Notes: a model not told the origin generated them from the sequence alone. DNA of 64,000 nt from Haliscomenobacter hydrossis DSM 1100 (GCF_000212735.1 NC_015510.1:2108001-2172000); one strand, 5' to 3'. Shown: positions 48,922 through 58,679, numbered from the stretch's first letter. Numbers and translations are program-made.

Positions 48922-50408
48922 CGTTCAAAGCAGCCTGGATCTGGTTTCTGGGCATTGCGCAGCGTGTTTTCAATGTCGATGGTGATGGCGCGTGGAGTAG
49001 TGATGGGTTTGCCGTAATTTTGCGCCACCGATAAACTGTCCAGCCGATAATCGTCTTTATTCGGGTCTTTGAATACTTTGTCTGTTGCTTTTCCATTGAT
49101 GCATGGATCACAAGTTTCGCCCAGGAAATTGACAAACTGACCCCTGCTGATCAAATCTTGCACCTTTACAATGCAATTTTCAAATTTCACATTAAAGATT
49201 CCAGCCGTCTGGCCCTGGGAGGCATCGCTCATTTCCAGTTCGTCGCGGTCTGACCCATAAATGATGCAGTTGCGGAAACTGGCATTCAGGCGGTACACGT
49301 TAGCCACGCTACAATCTTCCTTGTAACAACGGAAATTGCTCAATCCCAGCGCTGAAGCCCGGATGCCGTAACTCGCCATGGTGCAATACGTAAAATTGTA
49401 ATCACCTCCGTGGCGCAAGACCACCGAGGTCACCTGGTTGTTGTAAAACAGGCAGTTTTCCGCCGTCACCGTGCTGTGTACGGCCAATAAGCCACTTCCT
49501 GCCGTATTGTAAAAGCGCGAGTTGCGCACCGTCAGCTGCGCCGAAGAATCGACGTATACCCCAATGTTGGAGTTTTTGATGGTGGTGTAGTCGATGGTAT
49601 TGCCGCGGCTACCGCGACTGATGAAGATGCCGTTCCACTGCCCTTCATCGTCCTGAAAAGACTCTTCCAAACGATCGCCCTGAATCACCACCGGTTTTTC
49701 TTTGGTGCCCTTGATTTGCAGGCGGCCATTGCGCAACACGTAAATGATGCCATCGTTGAAGATGCCAAAAAGATCGTTTTTGGCTACCCCGCCGTGCACG
49801 TAAATCCGGGTGCCTTCAGGAATGTTGACGGTACAACTGTCGATAAAAATGGCCCCGTAAAATACGTAGGGTTTGGGGTCGTCAAAACTGATTTCGGAAT
49901 TGCGGCAAGTCAAGACCACCGGCTGCCCCCCGTTGAAACGACTGGGGAAATAATTGGCGTTTTGCCCCCAGGCCTCCAGGGTCACTTCTTGCACGTTGCC
50001 ATTGGTTTCAAAAATGACTTTTTCATCCACTATAAAGGGACTGACTGATACGGGGTCGTTGGGGTCAATGGTCACTGTGGCAAAAAGATAGATGCTGTCG
50101 TTGGCATATATTTCCACGTCCTGGAACTCGCGCCCAGGAATGCCGTCCACGTTCAACGTAAACTTCGATTTGTCGCGGTTGAGCAAAAATATTTTCGACA
50201 CCCGCAAGGGTTGGTCGTTGTTGTTGATGATTTTGATGTAGCGCACCGCCGAGCCACGCCGGGTAAATACCGTGTCAAAACCCAGGGTGTCGGAGGAAAA
50301 AGCGAGTTTGGCATTGCTGTCGGTGGTGAAAGTCTCGTCGTTGTTGCAGGAGCCTAAGGCGATGGCGAGGCACAGCGTCAGGAAAAAATAGAAGTATATG
50401 CGCGTCAT
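48912..50408 (-). CDS. Parallel beta-helix lipoprotein
   Basis: 498 residues with a lipoprotein signal (FLTLCLAIALGSC, Cys21 followed by NND). Residues about 30-160 look like a beta-sandwich (FDTVFTRRGSAVRYIKIINN), and about 210-430 a right-handed parallel beta-helix with regular turns (GQWNGIFISRGSRGNTIDYT; TIKNSNIGVYVDSSAQLTVR; NSRFYNTAGSGLLAVHSTV; FRNCIIYGSDRDELEMSD). Beta-helix proteins are often polysaccharide lyases, but many in Bacteroidota are structural; no catalytic site is apparent. The Ser-Asp/Asn-rich start suggests outer-membrane export. Its 3' end overlaps rof by 10 bp tail to tail. Confidence 0.87.
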   Translation of the reverse strand: MTRIYFYFFLTLCLAIALGSCNNDETFTTDSNAKLAFSSDTLGFDTVFTRRGSAVRYIKIINNNDQPLRVSKIFLLNRDKSKFTLNVDGIPGREFQDVEIYANDSIYLFATVTIDPNDPVSVSPFIVDEKVIFETNGNVQEVTLEAWGQNANYFPSRFNGGQPVVLTCRNSEISFDDPKPYVFYGAIFIDSCTVNIPEGTRIYVHGGVAKNDLFGIFNDGIIYVLRNGRLQIKGTKEKPVVIQGDRLEESFQDDEGQWNGIFISRGSRGNTIDYTTIKNSNIGVYVDSSAQLTVRNSRFYNTAGSGLLAVHSTVTAENCLFYNNQVTSVVLRHGGDYNFTYCTMASYGIRASALGLSNFRCYKEDCSVANVYRLNASFRNCIIYGSDRDELEMSDASQGQTAGIFNVKFENCIVKVQDLISRGQFVNFLGETCDPCINGKATDKVFKDPNKDDYRLDSLSVAQNYGKPITTPRAITIDIENTLRNAQKPDPGCFERQQ

Positions 50409-50560
50409 GCGGATTATTTTTGGGTATTGAACGGCGAAGATAGGGAAAAATGTGTGTGGGTGTGAAGCTTGAAGTCATATGCAACCGCTGCTTCAATATT
50501 GTTGTCAACCGTATTCTTTATTATTTCACTTGTGTGTTTGACTTTAAAATATTCCAATAT

Positions 50561-51355
50561 ATGCGCAGTACCACCCTAATCGCAATCCTCCTTTACACTT
50601 CTACCGCCATTGGACAAATTGATTTTTCCAAGCCTTTTCAAGAATGCAACGTCACTGGAAGCATCACCATATATGATTACAAAAATCAACAATGGATCTT
50701 CAGCGATACTGCAGATGCGAAAAAAGCGATGCAACCTGCTTCAACCTTCAAAATCATGAACCTGCTGATCGCCCTGGAAACGGGGGTAATCAAAGATGAG
50801 CAGACCATTGTGAAATGGGTAGGCACAACCGACACTACCCTTTATGGCTACCGTCCAGAGATTTATAAAGACATGACGGTCAAAGAGGCTTTTACCGTTT
50901 CTGCTGGCTGGGTGTTTATTGAACTCGCGAAAAAGATTGGCAAAGAAAAATATCTACACTATTTGAAAGCATGCGATTATGGCAATCTAGATTTGTCCGA
51001 AATGGGTGATGATTTCTGGAATTTTGGCCCTTTTGGTATTTCACCCTTGAATCAAGTTAAATTCCTCACCAAAGTATATGAAGGAAAAGTACCTTTTAGC
51101 AAGAAGAATATCGGCATTTTGAAAAAAGTGATGGTTAGTGAAAAAACCAAACAATATACCCTTCGATCGAAGACGGGTTGGACCAGGGTTGATGGCAAGG
51201 ACATTGGTTGGTGGGTTGGGTTTGTTGAACGAAAGGATAACGTTTATTTTTTTGCCACCCGCCTGATTAAACCGCGCAAAATTGTAAATCCCGATTTTGG
51301 TCAATGCCGGAAAAATATTACAAAAACCATTTTGAAACAGTTGAAGGCATTTTAG
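50561..51355 (+). CDS. Class D beta-lactamase-like protein (OXA family)
   Basis: 264 residues from ATG 50561 (MRSTTLIAILLYTSTAIGQI, signal peptide); the in-frame ATG at 50450 adds a 37-residue stretch without sense. All class D landmarks occur in order: PASTFKIMN (Ser61, Lys64), YGN at 140-142, FGISPL, and KTGW at 204-207 with WWVGFVE. The second motif, normally S-x-V, reads S-A-G (114-116). Such enzymes hydrolyse beta-lactams through an acyl-Ser and carboxylated Lys; activity and range are not predictable and the changed motif could alter them. Alone on its strand with no resistance or mobility genes nearby, so it looks chromosomal and intrinsic. A BlaR-type sensor domain is the other possibility. 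Confidence 0.88.
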   Translation: MRSTTLIAILLYTSTAIGQIDFSKPFQECNVTGSITIYDYKNQQWIFSDTADAKKAMQPASTFKIMNLLIALETGVIKDEQTIVKWVGTTDTTLYGYRPEIYKDMTVKEAFTVSAGWVFIELAKKIGKEKYLHYLKACDYGNLDLSEMGDDFWNFGPFGISPLNQVKFLTKVYEGKVPFSKKNIGILKKVMVSEKTKQYTLRSKTGWTRVDGKDIGWWVGFVERKDNVYFFATRLIKPRKIVNPDFGQCRKNITKTILKQLKAF

Positions 51356-51743
51356 TATCAATCACGTTTTGGATCTAAAAAATTAACTGAGGTTTAGTTT
51401 TTTTGGGTTTAGTTTATAGGGTTTAGTTTCATCAACTGGGTTTAGAAAAATGTAACATTACCGGGGTTCAATTTCACAAAAAGTACATGAATGATACCAT
51501 ATAAAAAGACCAGGGGAAGGGCATAATTGTAGTTCAGTTTTTTCACAAGTCCTTGCTGCAGGTTTAGTCGTCAAGTAGAAATGGCAATGTCGACGCCTAC
51601 AAAAAAGACCTTCTAATTTTTTGTCATTATTTGAGGAGAACTTGTTTCCCCCTGGTCTACTTCTATATGCCGGAAATAGGTGTGGCGTTAGGTGGTTTCG
51701 GAAAAAAAATTGAAAAAAATTTCAAATGCCGAAATAATTACCT
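51356..51743. other. Non-coding region before the GT2 gene
   Basis: No gene supported. It shows three to four GGTTTAGTTT-like repeats (51390-51440) and a separated inverted repeat AGACCAGGGG (51507-51516) / CCCCTGGTCT (51649-51658), about 150 bp end to end, perhaps a degenerate MITE-like element. The following gene appears to begin with TTG. Confidence 0.35.
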
Positions 51744-52475
51744 TTGCCCCCTAACCAAAACCATCCAATCCTTTTGCGCAAGCCCATCATCAACGTCATC
51801 ATCCCCGTTTTTAACGAAGAAAAATCCATTGGTCTGGTATTGGCCGACATTCCAAAGGACTGGGTACAGGAAGTCATCGTGTGCAACAATGGCAGCAGCG
51901 ACAATACCGCTGATGTGGCCCTTGCCGCTGGAGCAACCGTAGTGTATCAACCCAACAAAGGTTACGGCAATGCCTGCCTCAAAGGCATGGAATACATCCA
52001 ACAAAAGCCCCGGGAGGAACAACCGGACATCGTCGTTTTCCTCGACGGTGATTATTCTGACTACCCGGAAGAGCTGCCTTTGTTGATCGAACCCATGGTA
52101 GCACAGGGCATCGATCTGGTGATTGGCTCGCGCTTGTCCTCGGGTAAAGCCGAAAAGGGGTCACTTACCCCACAGCAAGTTTTTGGCAATTGGTTGGCGA
52201 CGTTCCTGATCCGGTATTTGTACAAGTATCATTTTACCGATTTGGGGCCTTTTCGGGCCATCCGCTGGAGCAGTTTGTTGCAATTGAAGATGGTAGACCG
52301 CAATTACGGCTGGACGGTGGAGATGCAAATCAAGGCTGCAAAACAAAAATTGCGCTGTACCGAGATCGGCGTGCGTTACCGCAAGCGGGTTGGCGTGTCT
52401 AAAGTATCCGGAACTGTGAAAGGAACTATCCTGGCCGGATACAAAATATTATACACCATCTTTAAATACCTTTGA
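51744..52475 (+). CDS. Family 2 glycosyltransferase (polyprenol-phosphate type)
   Basis: About 243 residues starting at TTG 51744; the nearby ATG at 51726 is out of frame and stops at once. A GT-A fold: INVIIPVFNEEKSIGLVLAD, then the nucleotide-diphosphate site VCNNGSSDNTADVA, metal-binding DGDYSDYPEELPLL, and the acceptor end RAIRWSSLLQL then YGWTVEMQIKAAK. The pattern fits dolichol/undecaprenyl-phosphate sugar synthases of the DPM1 group rather than capsule polymerases. No membrane span is present. It is followed 264 bp later by a processive GT2 and a GT87-like gene on the same strand, a likely surface-glycan set. The 52476-52739 gap shows no recognisable site. Confidence 0.85.
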   Translation: MPPNQNHPILLRKPIINVIIPVFNEEKSIGLVLADIPKDWVQEVIVCNNGSSDNTADVALAAGATVVYQPNKGYGNACLKGMEYIQQKPREEQPDIVVFLDGDYSDYPEELPLLIEPMVAQGIDLVIGSRLSSGKAEKGSLTPQQVFGNWLATFLIRYLYKYHFTDLGPFRAIRWSSLLQLKMVDRNYGWTVEMQIKAAKQKLRCTEIGVRYRKRVGVSKVSGTVKGTILAGYKILYTIFKYL

Positions 52476-52739
52476 AGCGATTAAGTGCACGCCTAACAGC
52501 GGAAAAACGAAATTAGATTCTGCCTTTGATCCCAAAAGGGACATAAGGTTTTCAGGGGTAGGCATACCGGAAAGCACTTGCAAACGTTTGCAGAAATTAT
52601 AGAAAAAAATATGTTTAATGGGCACGTTACTTTAGGGCTATAAATCGTTCTAAACTAATGAAAAACGGTGTAAATTGCAGCGTTTTTCAACACAAGGATT
52701 AAGAAACCTGTTAAAACGAGAAAAACGCACATAACCAAT

Positions 52740-54359
52740 ATGATGTCAGCACTTGCCTTCTTCTTTTTGGGGGTGTACACCTTAGCCCTGACTTACGTGA
52801 CTGCTTACTGTTTGTCACAATTCAACCTCCTCTACTACTACAAGCGCTTTGACTGGCGCCGCAAAAAGGAGGAATTCAAAGCAAGATTTGCGGCCACTGC
52901 TCAGGCAGAAGCTGTTGCTGTTGCTTCTGCCGCTGTTGGGGGCAAAACCATCACCTCTGCTCAAAACCTCGGCGTTGCCAACGCTGATTACAGCCTGATG
53001 AGCACGGATGAGTACGAAACAACTTACCCATTTGTCACCATTCAATTGCCACTGTACAATGAAAAGTACGTGGTAGAGCGCTTGATCGACAACATGGTGC
53101 AAATGGATTATCCCCGTGATCGTTTTGAAATTCACGTATTGGATGACTCCACCGATGAAACCCAGGAACTGGTAAAAGCACGCGTGGCTTACCACCAGGC
53201 GCAAGGGATCAACATCGAACAGATTCGCCGTAAAGAGCGCAAAGGTTACAAAGCTGGAGCTTTGAAAGATGGTATGGAGTTCGCCAAAGGTGAATTCATG
53301 GCCATTTTTGACGCCGACTTTTTGCCACGCCCTGACTTCCTCAAAAAGACCGTGCCACACTTCCAGGATCCAAATGTGGGGGTTGTACAAACCCGCTGGG
53401 AGCACATCAACGAAGATTATTCCTTGATTACCCGTTTGCAAGCATTACAACTCAACGTTCACTTTACGGTTGAACAAGTGGGTCGGATGGAAGGCAAACA
53501 CTTCTTACAGTTTAACGGTACCGCCGGATTGTGGCGCCGTAAAACCATCGAAGATGCAGGTGGTTGGGAAGCAGATACTTTGACAGAAGACCTCGACTTG
53601 AGCATTCGTTCTCAGTTGAAAGGATATAAGATCAAGTTTTTGGAAGACATTTCGGTGCCTTCTGAATTGCCAGCAGACATGAATGCGTTGAAAGCGCAAC
53701 AGTTCCGTTGGATGAAAGGTGGCGCTGAAACTGCACGTAAAATGTTGCCCATCGTTTGGAACTCCAACATGAGCATCATGCAGAAACTCAATTCGACCTT
53801 GCATTTGATGGCGAGTACCGTATTCGTGTTTGTGTTTGTCATGGCCGTATCCAGCGTACCTTTGTTGTACCTGGTCAACGTGTTGGCAAAAAGCCATGGT
53901 TTCGATAAAGACTTCTTTACCGTTTACCTGCTGGGCATGTTGGCCATCACCTTGATGTACTACGTGGCCAACGTACAATCCAAAGCACGGCAGTTGCCGG
54001 TGGTGAAGTCGGTATTCCGCTTTATCACCCACTTCCCGCTTTTCCTGGCTATGTCGATGGGTTTGTCTCTGCACAACACCATTGCCGTAATTGAGGGCTG
54101 GAGAGGGAAAAAATCTCCTTTCGTACGTACGCCGAAGTTCAACATCAAGGACGGGAAAGACAATTTCTCCAACAACAAGTACTTGAAAAAAAGCCTGACC
54201 TGGGGAACTTACCTGGAAGGATTTATGGCCCTCTATTTTGGTATTGCGGTGTTGTGGTCGGCCTATTGGGGTGAAACCATTTTCATTGTGTACCACATCA
54301 TGATGACCATCGGATTTGGTTCCGTGTACTATTATTCTTACAAGCATTCTCGGGCCTAA
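52740..54359 (+). CDS. Processive family 2 glycosyltransferase, membrane-bound
   Basis: 539 residues. A first membrane span (MSALAFFFLGVYTLALTYVT) is followed by a short cytoplasmic Lys/Arg/Ala region and a GT2 core with the D, D, D, Q-x-x-R-W signature of processive synthases: HVLDDSTDETQEL, FDADFLPRPDF, TEDLDLSIRSQ and QQFRWMKGGAE. At least three more spans lie at the C-terminus (TVFVFVFVMAVSSVPLLYLV and two later). Proteins of this build polymerise or lengthen cell-surface beta-glycans, as in cellulose and mannan synthases. Which sugar is made cannot be told. ATG start at 52740 follows a 264-bp gap after the DPM1-like gene. Confidence 0.85.
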   Translation: MMSALAFFFLGVYTLALTYVTAYCLSQFNLLYYYKRFDWRRKKEEFKARFAATAQAEAVAVASAAVGGKTITSAQNLGVANADYSLMSTDEYETTYPFVTIQLPLYNEKYVVERLIDNMVQMDYPRDRFEIHVLDDSTDETQELVKARVAYHQAQGINIEQIRRKERKGYKAGALKDGMEFAKGEFMAIFDADFLPRPDFLKKTVPHFQDPNVGVVQTRWEHINEDYSLITRLQALQLNVHFTVEQVGRMEGKHFLQFNGTAGLWRRKTIEDAGGWEADTLTEDLDLSIRSQLKGYKIKFLEDISVPSELPADMNALKAQQFRWMKGGAETARKMLPIVWNSNMSIMQKLNSTLHLMASTVFVFVFVMAVSSVPLLYLVNVLAKSHGFDKDFFTVYLLGMLAITLMYYVANVQSKARQLPVVKSVFRFITHFPLFLAMSMGLSLHNTIAVIEGWRGKKSPFVRTPKFNIKDGKDNFSNNKYLKKSLTWGTYLEGFMALYFGIAVLWSAYWGETIFIVYHIMMTIGFGSVYYYSYKHSRA

Positions 54360-54443
54360 TTGCCCTGAGAGCATGTTTAAATATAAGCCTAAAAGAGGCG
54401 ATGGAGCTCATTCCGTCGCCTTTTTTGTTTTGAACAACTACGC

Positions 54444-55799
54444 ATGTCCAGGATTGTTTTCCACCTTCTGCTAGGCAGTGTCATGATCGCGTCCATGTAT
54501 CACTTGGGCTACGTTTGTCAACAAGATGATTTTTGGCCTTTGTTGGGTTCTTATGCCATTTTTTTTGGCGCGTACGCGCTGGTGATTAAAACCGTAAACG
54601 ATCCTCGACAGGTTCAAGGGTACCTAGCTTTAGGAATAGGGCTGCGTCTTTTGTTGTTGTTTTCAGTCCCCAATTTATCAGACGATGTGTACCGCTACCT
54701 CTGGGATGGGCATCTCTGGCTCAATGGCATCAATCCATTTGTACACCCCCCCTCCTATTACCTCCAACACCCTCCTTTGCCAGCGGGTCTTACCGTGGAC
54801 TTGTATTCTAAACTCAATTCACCCGACTACCATACCATTTATCCTCCAGTGGCTCAGGGTTTGTTTACGCTCAGCTGTGCCTTGTTCCCCAAAAACATGT
54901 ACGCTAGCATTGTCGTGATGAAGGTGGTGGTGGTTCTCTCCGAACTGGGCAGCTTGAGGTTGTTGAGTTTACTGTTGCGGCGCAATGGTTCGCCCGCACC
55001 GCATATCTTGTTGTATGCCCTCAATCCTCTGATCATTCTGGAACTGACTGGAAATTTGCATTTGGAAGGCTTGATGATTTTTTTCTTGTTGTTGTCGCTG
55101 TGGTTATTGAGCAAAAATTCCTACTCCTGGGCAACACTGGCCATCGCAGGTTCTGTTGCATCCAAACTGTTGCCCCTGATGTTTTTGCCATTTTTTATTC
55201 GCCGCTGGGGTTGGCCCAAATGGAGTGTGCAGTATTTCATGTTGATGGGCTTGGCTTTATTGCTGCTGTTTATGCCCATGTTGAGTTTAGCGTTTCTCAG
55301 GGGCTTTGGCTCCAGTTTAGACCTATATTTTCAACGTTTTGAATTCAACGCGGGCATTTATTACCTCTTGCGTTGGGTGTTTATGGTACTGACTGGCTAT
55401 AATTTCATCCTGTTTCTTGGTCCTGCGTTGAGTTTGTTTGCACTTTACGCCATCGTCAAAATGGCAAAAGCGGAGGTAGACCTGAGTTGGGAAAAACTCC
55501 CTGTGGTGATGCTGTTTGCATTCAGCATGTATTTAAGTACGGCAACCATCATTCACCCCTGGTATTTGGCTTTGCCGGTGGCCATTTGTGTGTTGACGCC
55601 CTTCCGGTTTCCCATATTGTGGTCGGGTTTGGTGGTATTGTCTTATAGCCATTACGATGGAGGCCTTTTTCAGGAAAATTATTGGCTGATTGCTTTAGAA
55701 TACCTTGGGCTAGCTGGCTACCTATGGATCGAACTTGTAGTAATAAAAAGGGGCCGTACCTCTCTCGGACGGCCCATCATTCATGAGAAAACCACTTAG
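54444..55799 (+). CDS. Polytopic glycosyltransferase of the GT87/DUF2029 type
   Basis: 451 residues, almost entirely membrane spans (about ten). DDVYRYLWDGHLWLNGINPF near residue 74 is a D-D-x-Y/R-Y signature of polyprenol-phosphate sugar (GT-C) mannosyl/arabinosyltransferases, and NLHLEGLMIFFLLLSLWLL and STATIIHPWYLALPVAICVL follow. It lies 84 bp after the processive GT2 gene on the same strand, so the pair probably forms one operon: one makes or extends a sugar chain, the other transfers sugars from lipid carriers on the outer face of the membrane. The final residues (GRTSLGRPIIHEKTT) are encoded by a terminator hairpin used by the convergent gene. Confidence 0.8.
   Translation: MSRIVFHLLLGSVMIASMYHLGYVCQQDDFWPLLGSYAIFFGAYALVIKTVNDPRQVQGYLALGIGLRLLLLFSVPNLSDDVYRYLWDGHLWLNGINPFVHPPSYYLQHPPLPAGLTVDLYSKLNSPDYHTIYPPVAQGLFTLSCALFPKNMYASIVVMKVVVVLSELGSLRLLSLLLRRNGSPAPHILLYALNPLIILELTGNLHLEGLMIFFLLLSLWLLSKNSYSWATLAIAGSVASKLLPLMFLPFFIRRWGWPKWSVQYFMLMGLALLLLFMPMLSLAFLRGFGSSLDLYFQRFEFNAGIYYLLRWVFMVLTGYNFILFLGPALSLFALYAIVKMAKAEVDLSWEKLPVVMLFAFSMYLSTATIIHPWYLALPVAICVLTPFRFPILWSGLVVLSYSHYDGGLFQENYWLIALEYLGLAGYLWIELVVIKRGRTSLGRPIIHEKTT
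55751..55775 (-). terminator. Terminator of the 55916 gene inside the convergent gene's end
   Basis: GGGCCGT / ACGGCCC stem (7 bp, loop of 11) followed on the minus strand by CCTTTTTAT. Just before the stem on the minus strand is GTTTTCTCAT, a phrase also found before the hairpins at 62033 and 62260. Confidence 0.75.
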
Positions 55800-55915
55800 A
55801 TATAAGGAAAGCAAGATAGGAAAGACAGGTTGATTGGGCTTGAAGTGTATAACCCTTAAGCCCTTAAAACTTTGGATATGTTCAATGGGATTTTTAGTCT
55901 TTATGAACAAAAACG

Positions 55916-56755
55916 CTATTGTACAGAACCCATTTCATCCAGTTTGTTCAACTGGAATTGTTCGATGATGTTGATCAGTTGCTGGGCATAATCCTTGCTG
56001 GTGTTGTAGCCTTTTTTATCCAGCTCTTTGGCCCAGCGCTGGTAGTTTTTGCCATATTTGAACAACTCAGGGTATTCATTTTGCAAGTACAAACTGTGTG
56101 CGCGCCAGCTCTCCCAAGCCGTAGCAACTGGCGTATTGCGCAAGGGTGCGCCAAAATGATTGTTGCTCGTCACTGCATCATTCAAGGTACCAGCCTGGCT
56201 TTCCAATAAAGCCTGGGCCATTTTGATGCTGGCCGGAATGCCAAATTGTTGCATTTCCAATACAGCGACTCTGCGGAAGCGTTTGATGTACGCGTCTACC
56301 AATTCATTGGATGTACCCGATGTTCGGGTGGTCTCCGTGCTGGCTTGATGGCTGGGTAAGGCGATAGACTGAGCCAGGCCAAATTGAGCCACTCCGTCCG
56401 GTGTAGCACTCCCCGCAGATTGTCCGAACAGCCAGGTAGGCACCTTCAGGTTGAGGGTGAAACGCAAGTCTTCCTTAAAAACCAAAAACATGGCTACTGC
56501 CAAAATTCCAAGTTTAAAATAAGGAACCCGTGGTTTTTCAAACAAATTATGTTTGATAGAATGTACCAGGTATTTTGCGGCCACATACAGTTTTCCAATG
56601 CCGAGCCAAGCGTGGCGAACCAGGTCGATGAGGTTAGGATAATTTTCCTCAGCATCAGGGCGAGTAGAAATCCCGCCAGAACCACGGCTAGACTGGCTTT
56701 GACCATTATTGTTGTTGGTGTAAGAAGTGTAATACTTTGGTTGTGCTGCGCCCAT
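55916..56755 (-). CDS. Glucosaminidase-domain membrane protein
   Basis: 279 residues. The N-terminal 85 residues are cytoplasmic and low-complexity (Asn/Ser/Tyr rich), followed by one membrane span (about 87-103, FKLGILAVAMFLVFKED) and, from about 145, a mannosyl-glycoprotein endo-beta-N-acetylglucosaminidase domain (FlgJ-like): YIKRFRRVAVLEMQQFGIPA, SIKMAQALLESQAGTLNDAV, TSNNHFGAPL, WESWRAHSLYLQNE. The Glu in ALLES is the likely catalytic acid. It should cut glycan strands of peptidoglycan in the periplasm, for growth or division. ATG start 56755. The next gene on this strand (56922) lies upstream and encodes a TPR membrane protein, perhaps related. Confidence 0.87.
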   Translation of the reverse strand: MGAAQPKYYTSYTNNNNGQSQSSRGSGGISTRPDAEENYPNLIDLVRHAWLGIGKLYVAAKYLVHSIKHNLFEKPRVPYFKLGILAVAMFLVFKEDLRFTLNLKVPTWLFGQSAGSATPDGVAQFGLAQSIALPSHQASTETTRTSGTSNELVDAYIKRFRRVAVLEMQQFGIPASIKMAQALLESQAGTLNDAVTSNNHFGAPLRNTPVATAWESWRAHSLYLQNEYPELFKYGKNYQRWAKELDKKGYNTSKDYAQQLINIIEQFQLNKLDEMGSVQ

Positions 56756-56921
56756 GATTGTAATTTTTTAAGAATTGTAAGTGCATTTGACCCACCGCCA
56801 AGGACTGAATTGAACCAGCTCTTGTGCTTCTTGGCAACACAACAAAGATAAAATGAAAAGTTTTAAAAAACAAATAATTTTATAAATTTTTAAACAAAAA
56901 TAATTTCAACATTTTTAAGTC

Positions 56922-58574
56922 TTAATTTTTGAGCGGTTTATACCGGGCTGCTTTTTGAAACTTCGGATCATTGACAAAGCGAACGTAGGGTTCTTGCTCC
57001 AAGGTTTCGGGGGTATATTCAAACCCTTTCTGCACGGCTTTGGCCACCAGTTGATAAAATTTCTCTTTTTGCCCCATAAAGGCATAGGCCTCCCCAAGAG
57101 AGGTGTAGGGATAGGCAATATTGGTATCGATGGCAATGGCCGTTTTGGCATAATATACGGAAGAGTCATAGCGCAATTGGCTGTAGTGCGCCATTGCCAT
57201 TATGTTGTAGTTCGATTGCAGGTTATAGAGTCGATCCTGGTTTCCAGCATTGTTTTGTGCCAAGATACCATTGAGTCTTCGAGCAATACGCAGTGCCTGT
57301 TCAAAATTGCCTTTCCTGAATTCAATTTGGATAATTTGCCTCAGCGCATCAAGGTTGTTGGGGTCGTATTCCAGGGCTTTGTACAGCATGGTTACGGCAC
57401 TGTCGCGGCGATTTTCATAAAACAAACTAGCCGATTGAAACAAATATCCCGCTGCGGTTTCCGGGGCTTGCGCCCGGGCCTGGCGGTACAATTCCAAGGC
57501 GCCAAAGGTATCTCTTTTGTAGCGTATTTTAAAATCGCCGTAATTGCCGTAGAAGTAGAGATCCTGGGGAAATTCTTTGATGCCTTGTTGAAAGGCTCGT
57601 TCGGCTTTATCCAGATGTTTAAGTCTCAAATTGCTTTGCGCCAAGCCATTGAGGGCTGTAGATCGGGTTGCACCAAGCTTGGCAACGGACAGCAGTTTTT
57701 CAAACTTGAGGATGGCTTTTTCAAAGTGTCCATTCCGAAAATAGGCCCAAGCCAAATTGACGAGCGCAGGTTCCAGGTTGGGGTTTAACTCTAGCGACTT
57801 TTCAAATTTTTCAATTCCCCCTTGCTGATTTTGCTGCCGCACCAAAATACTTCCCCAGGCCAAATACGCCCAGGAAGCTTCTTTTGGTCGCTCGCGTAAG
57901 ATGAATCGAGCACACTCCATCGCTTCATCAAAGCGATTTTGATGATAGTAGTATACTGCCAGAATGTATGGATCCGACCATTTGAGTACTTTTTCAGCTG
58001 CTGCTTTCAGCACCAGATCGATGCGTTTGTCGAGAGAAAGTGAATCAGCACCATTCTTTACCTCAATTTTATTCGCATCGCTAAAACGCAAAGTCAGCGT
58101 AATGTCGTTGGCCAGTGCAGTAAGTTCACCACTTACCGTGCGGTCTTTTTTACCCAGCAATTGTTTGGCGTAATAGAGGATGGTTTGCGTAGAAAACCCA
58201 ACACCCAACACGCTCAGGTCCATTTCGGGTTTAATGGCCGCGTCAAATTTTACGGAATCGTTTTTGATGCTCCCGGCATCTGCTTTGATCGCCGCCACTT
58301 CATCCATGATTTTTTGAGCCAAAACCAGGCCATTGAAGCCCGATTCTTCCAGGTTTTTGGGTACGTGAAACGTTTGGATGGAATAAGCGTCTTTGCGCAT
58401 TTCAATACTGATGTTGCGAATGAGCACAATGATGAAAATCAAGCCCAGCAATTTTGCAAAAATGATCATCCAATCAAAAAAGCGATGGAACACCATGCGC
58501 AGTTTTCTTTCTTGGGCGCTATTCAGGTTTTTTGTCAACCATTTCCAAAATTTACTAAAGTACAAGGTTTTCAT
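56922..58574 (-). CDS. TPR-repeat inner-membrane protein
   Basis: 550 residues. A cytoplasmic N-terminal 30 residues are rich in Lys/Trp, followed by a span (WMIIFAKLLGLIFIIVLIRN, about 35-54) and a periplasmic part: a 120-residue region of no known fold, then about 8-9 tetratricopeptide repeats from about 200 to 530 (AKVLKWSDPYILAVYYYHQN; SWAYLAWGSILVRQQNQQGG; ALVNLAWAYFRNGHFEKAIL; YPYTSLGEAYAFMGQKEKFY). TPR arrays are protein-protein platforms. Together with the glucosaminidase gene immediately downstream it may belong to cell-wall maintenance; this link is by position only. The start ATG 58574 has the MKTLYFSKFWKWL form typical of a signal anchor. Confidence 0.8.
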   Translation of the reverse strand: MKTLYFSKFWKWLTKNLNSAQERKLRMVFHRFFDWMIIFAKLLGLIFIIVLIRNISIEMRKDAYSIQTFHVPKNLEESGFNGLVLAQKIMDEVAAIKADAGSIKNDSVKFDAAIKPEMDLSVLGVGFSTQTILYYAKQLLGKKDRTVSGELTALANDITLTLRFSDANKIEVKNGADSLSLDKRIDLVLKAAAEKVLKWSDPYILAVYYYHQNRFDEAMECARFILRERPKEASWAYLAWGSILVRQQNQQGGIEKFEKSLELNPNLEPALVNLAWAYFRNGHFEKAILKFEKLLSVAKLGATRSTALNGLAQSNLRLKHLDKAERAFQQGIKEFPQDLYFYGNYGDFKIRYKRDTFGALELYRQARAQAPETAAGYLFQSASLFYENRRDSAVTMLYKALEYDPNNLDALRQIIQIEFRKGNFEQALRIARRLNGILAQNNAGNQDRLYNLQSNYNIMAMAHYSQLRYDSSVYYAKTAIAIDTNIAYPYTSLGEAYAFMGQKEKFYQLVAKAVQKGFEYTPETLEQEPYVRFVNDPKFQKAARYKPLKN

Positions 58575-58614
58575 GGAATGGGAATTAGGCGATAACTAAG
58601 GCTAAAATAAAACA

Positions 58615-58642
58615 CGGGCACCTCTTTTACAAGAGATGCCCG
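58615..58642 (-). terminator. Terminator of the RNA-binding protein gene
   Basis: Minus-strand stem CGGGCATCTCTT / AAGAGGTGCCCG (12 bp, one mismatch) with a 4-base loop, followed by TGTTTTATTTT. It lies 38 bp past the stop at 58680. Confidence 0.8.
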
Positions 58643-58679
58643 CGTTTGTGTTTATTCTTAACTCAGTAGTGGCGATCGA

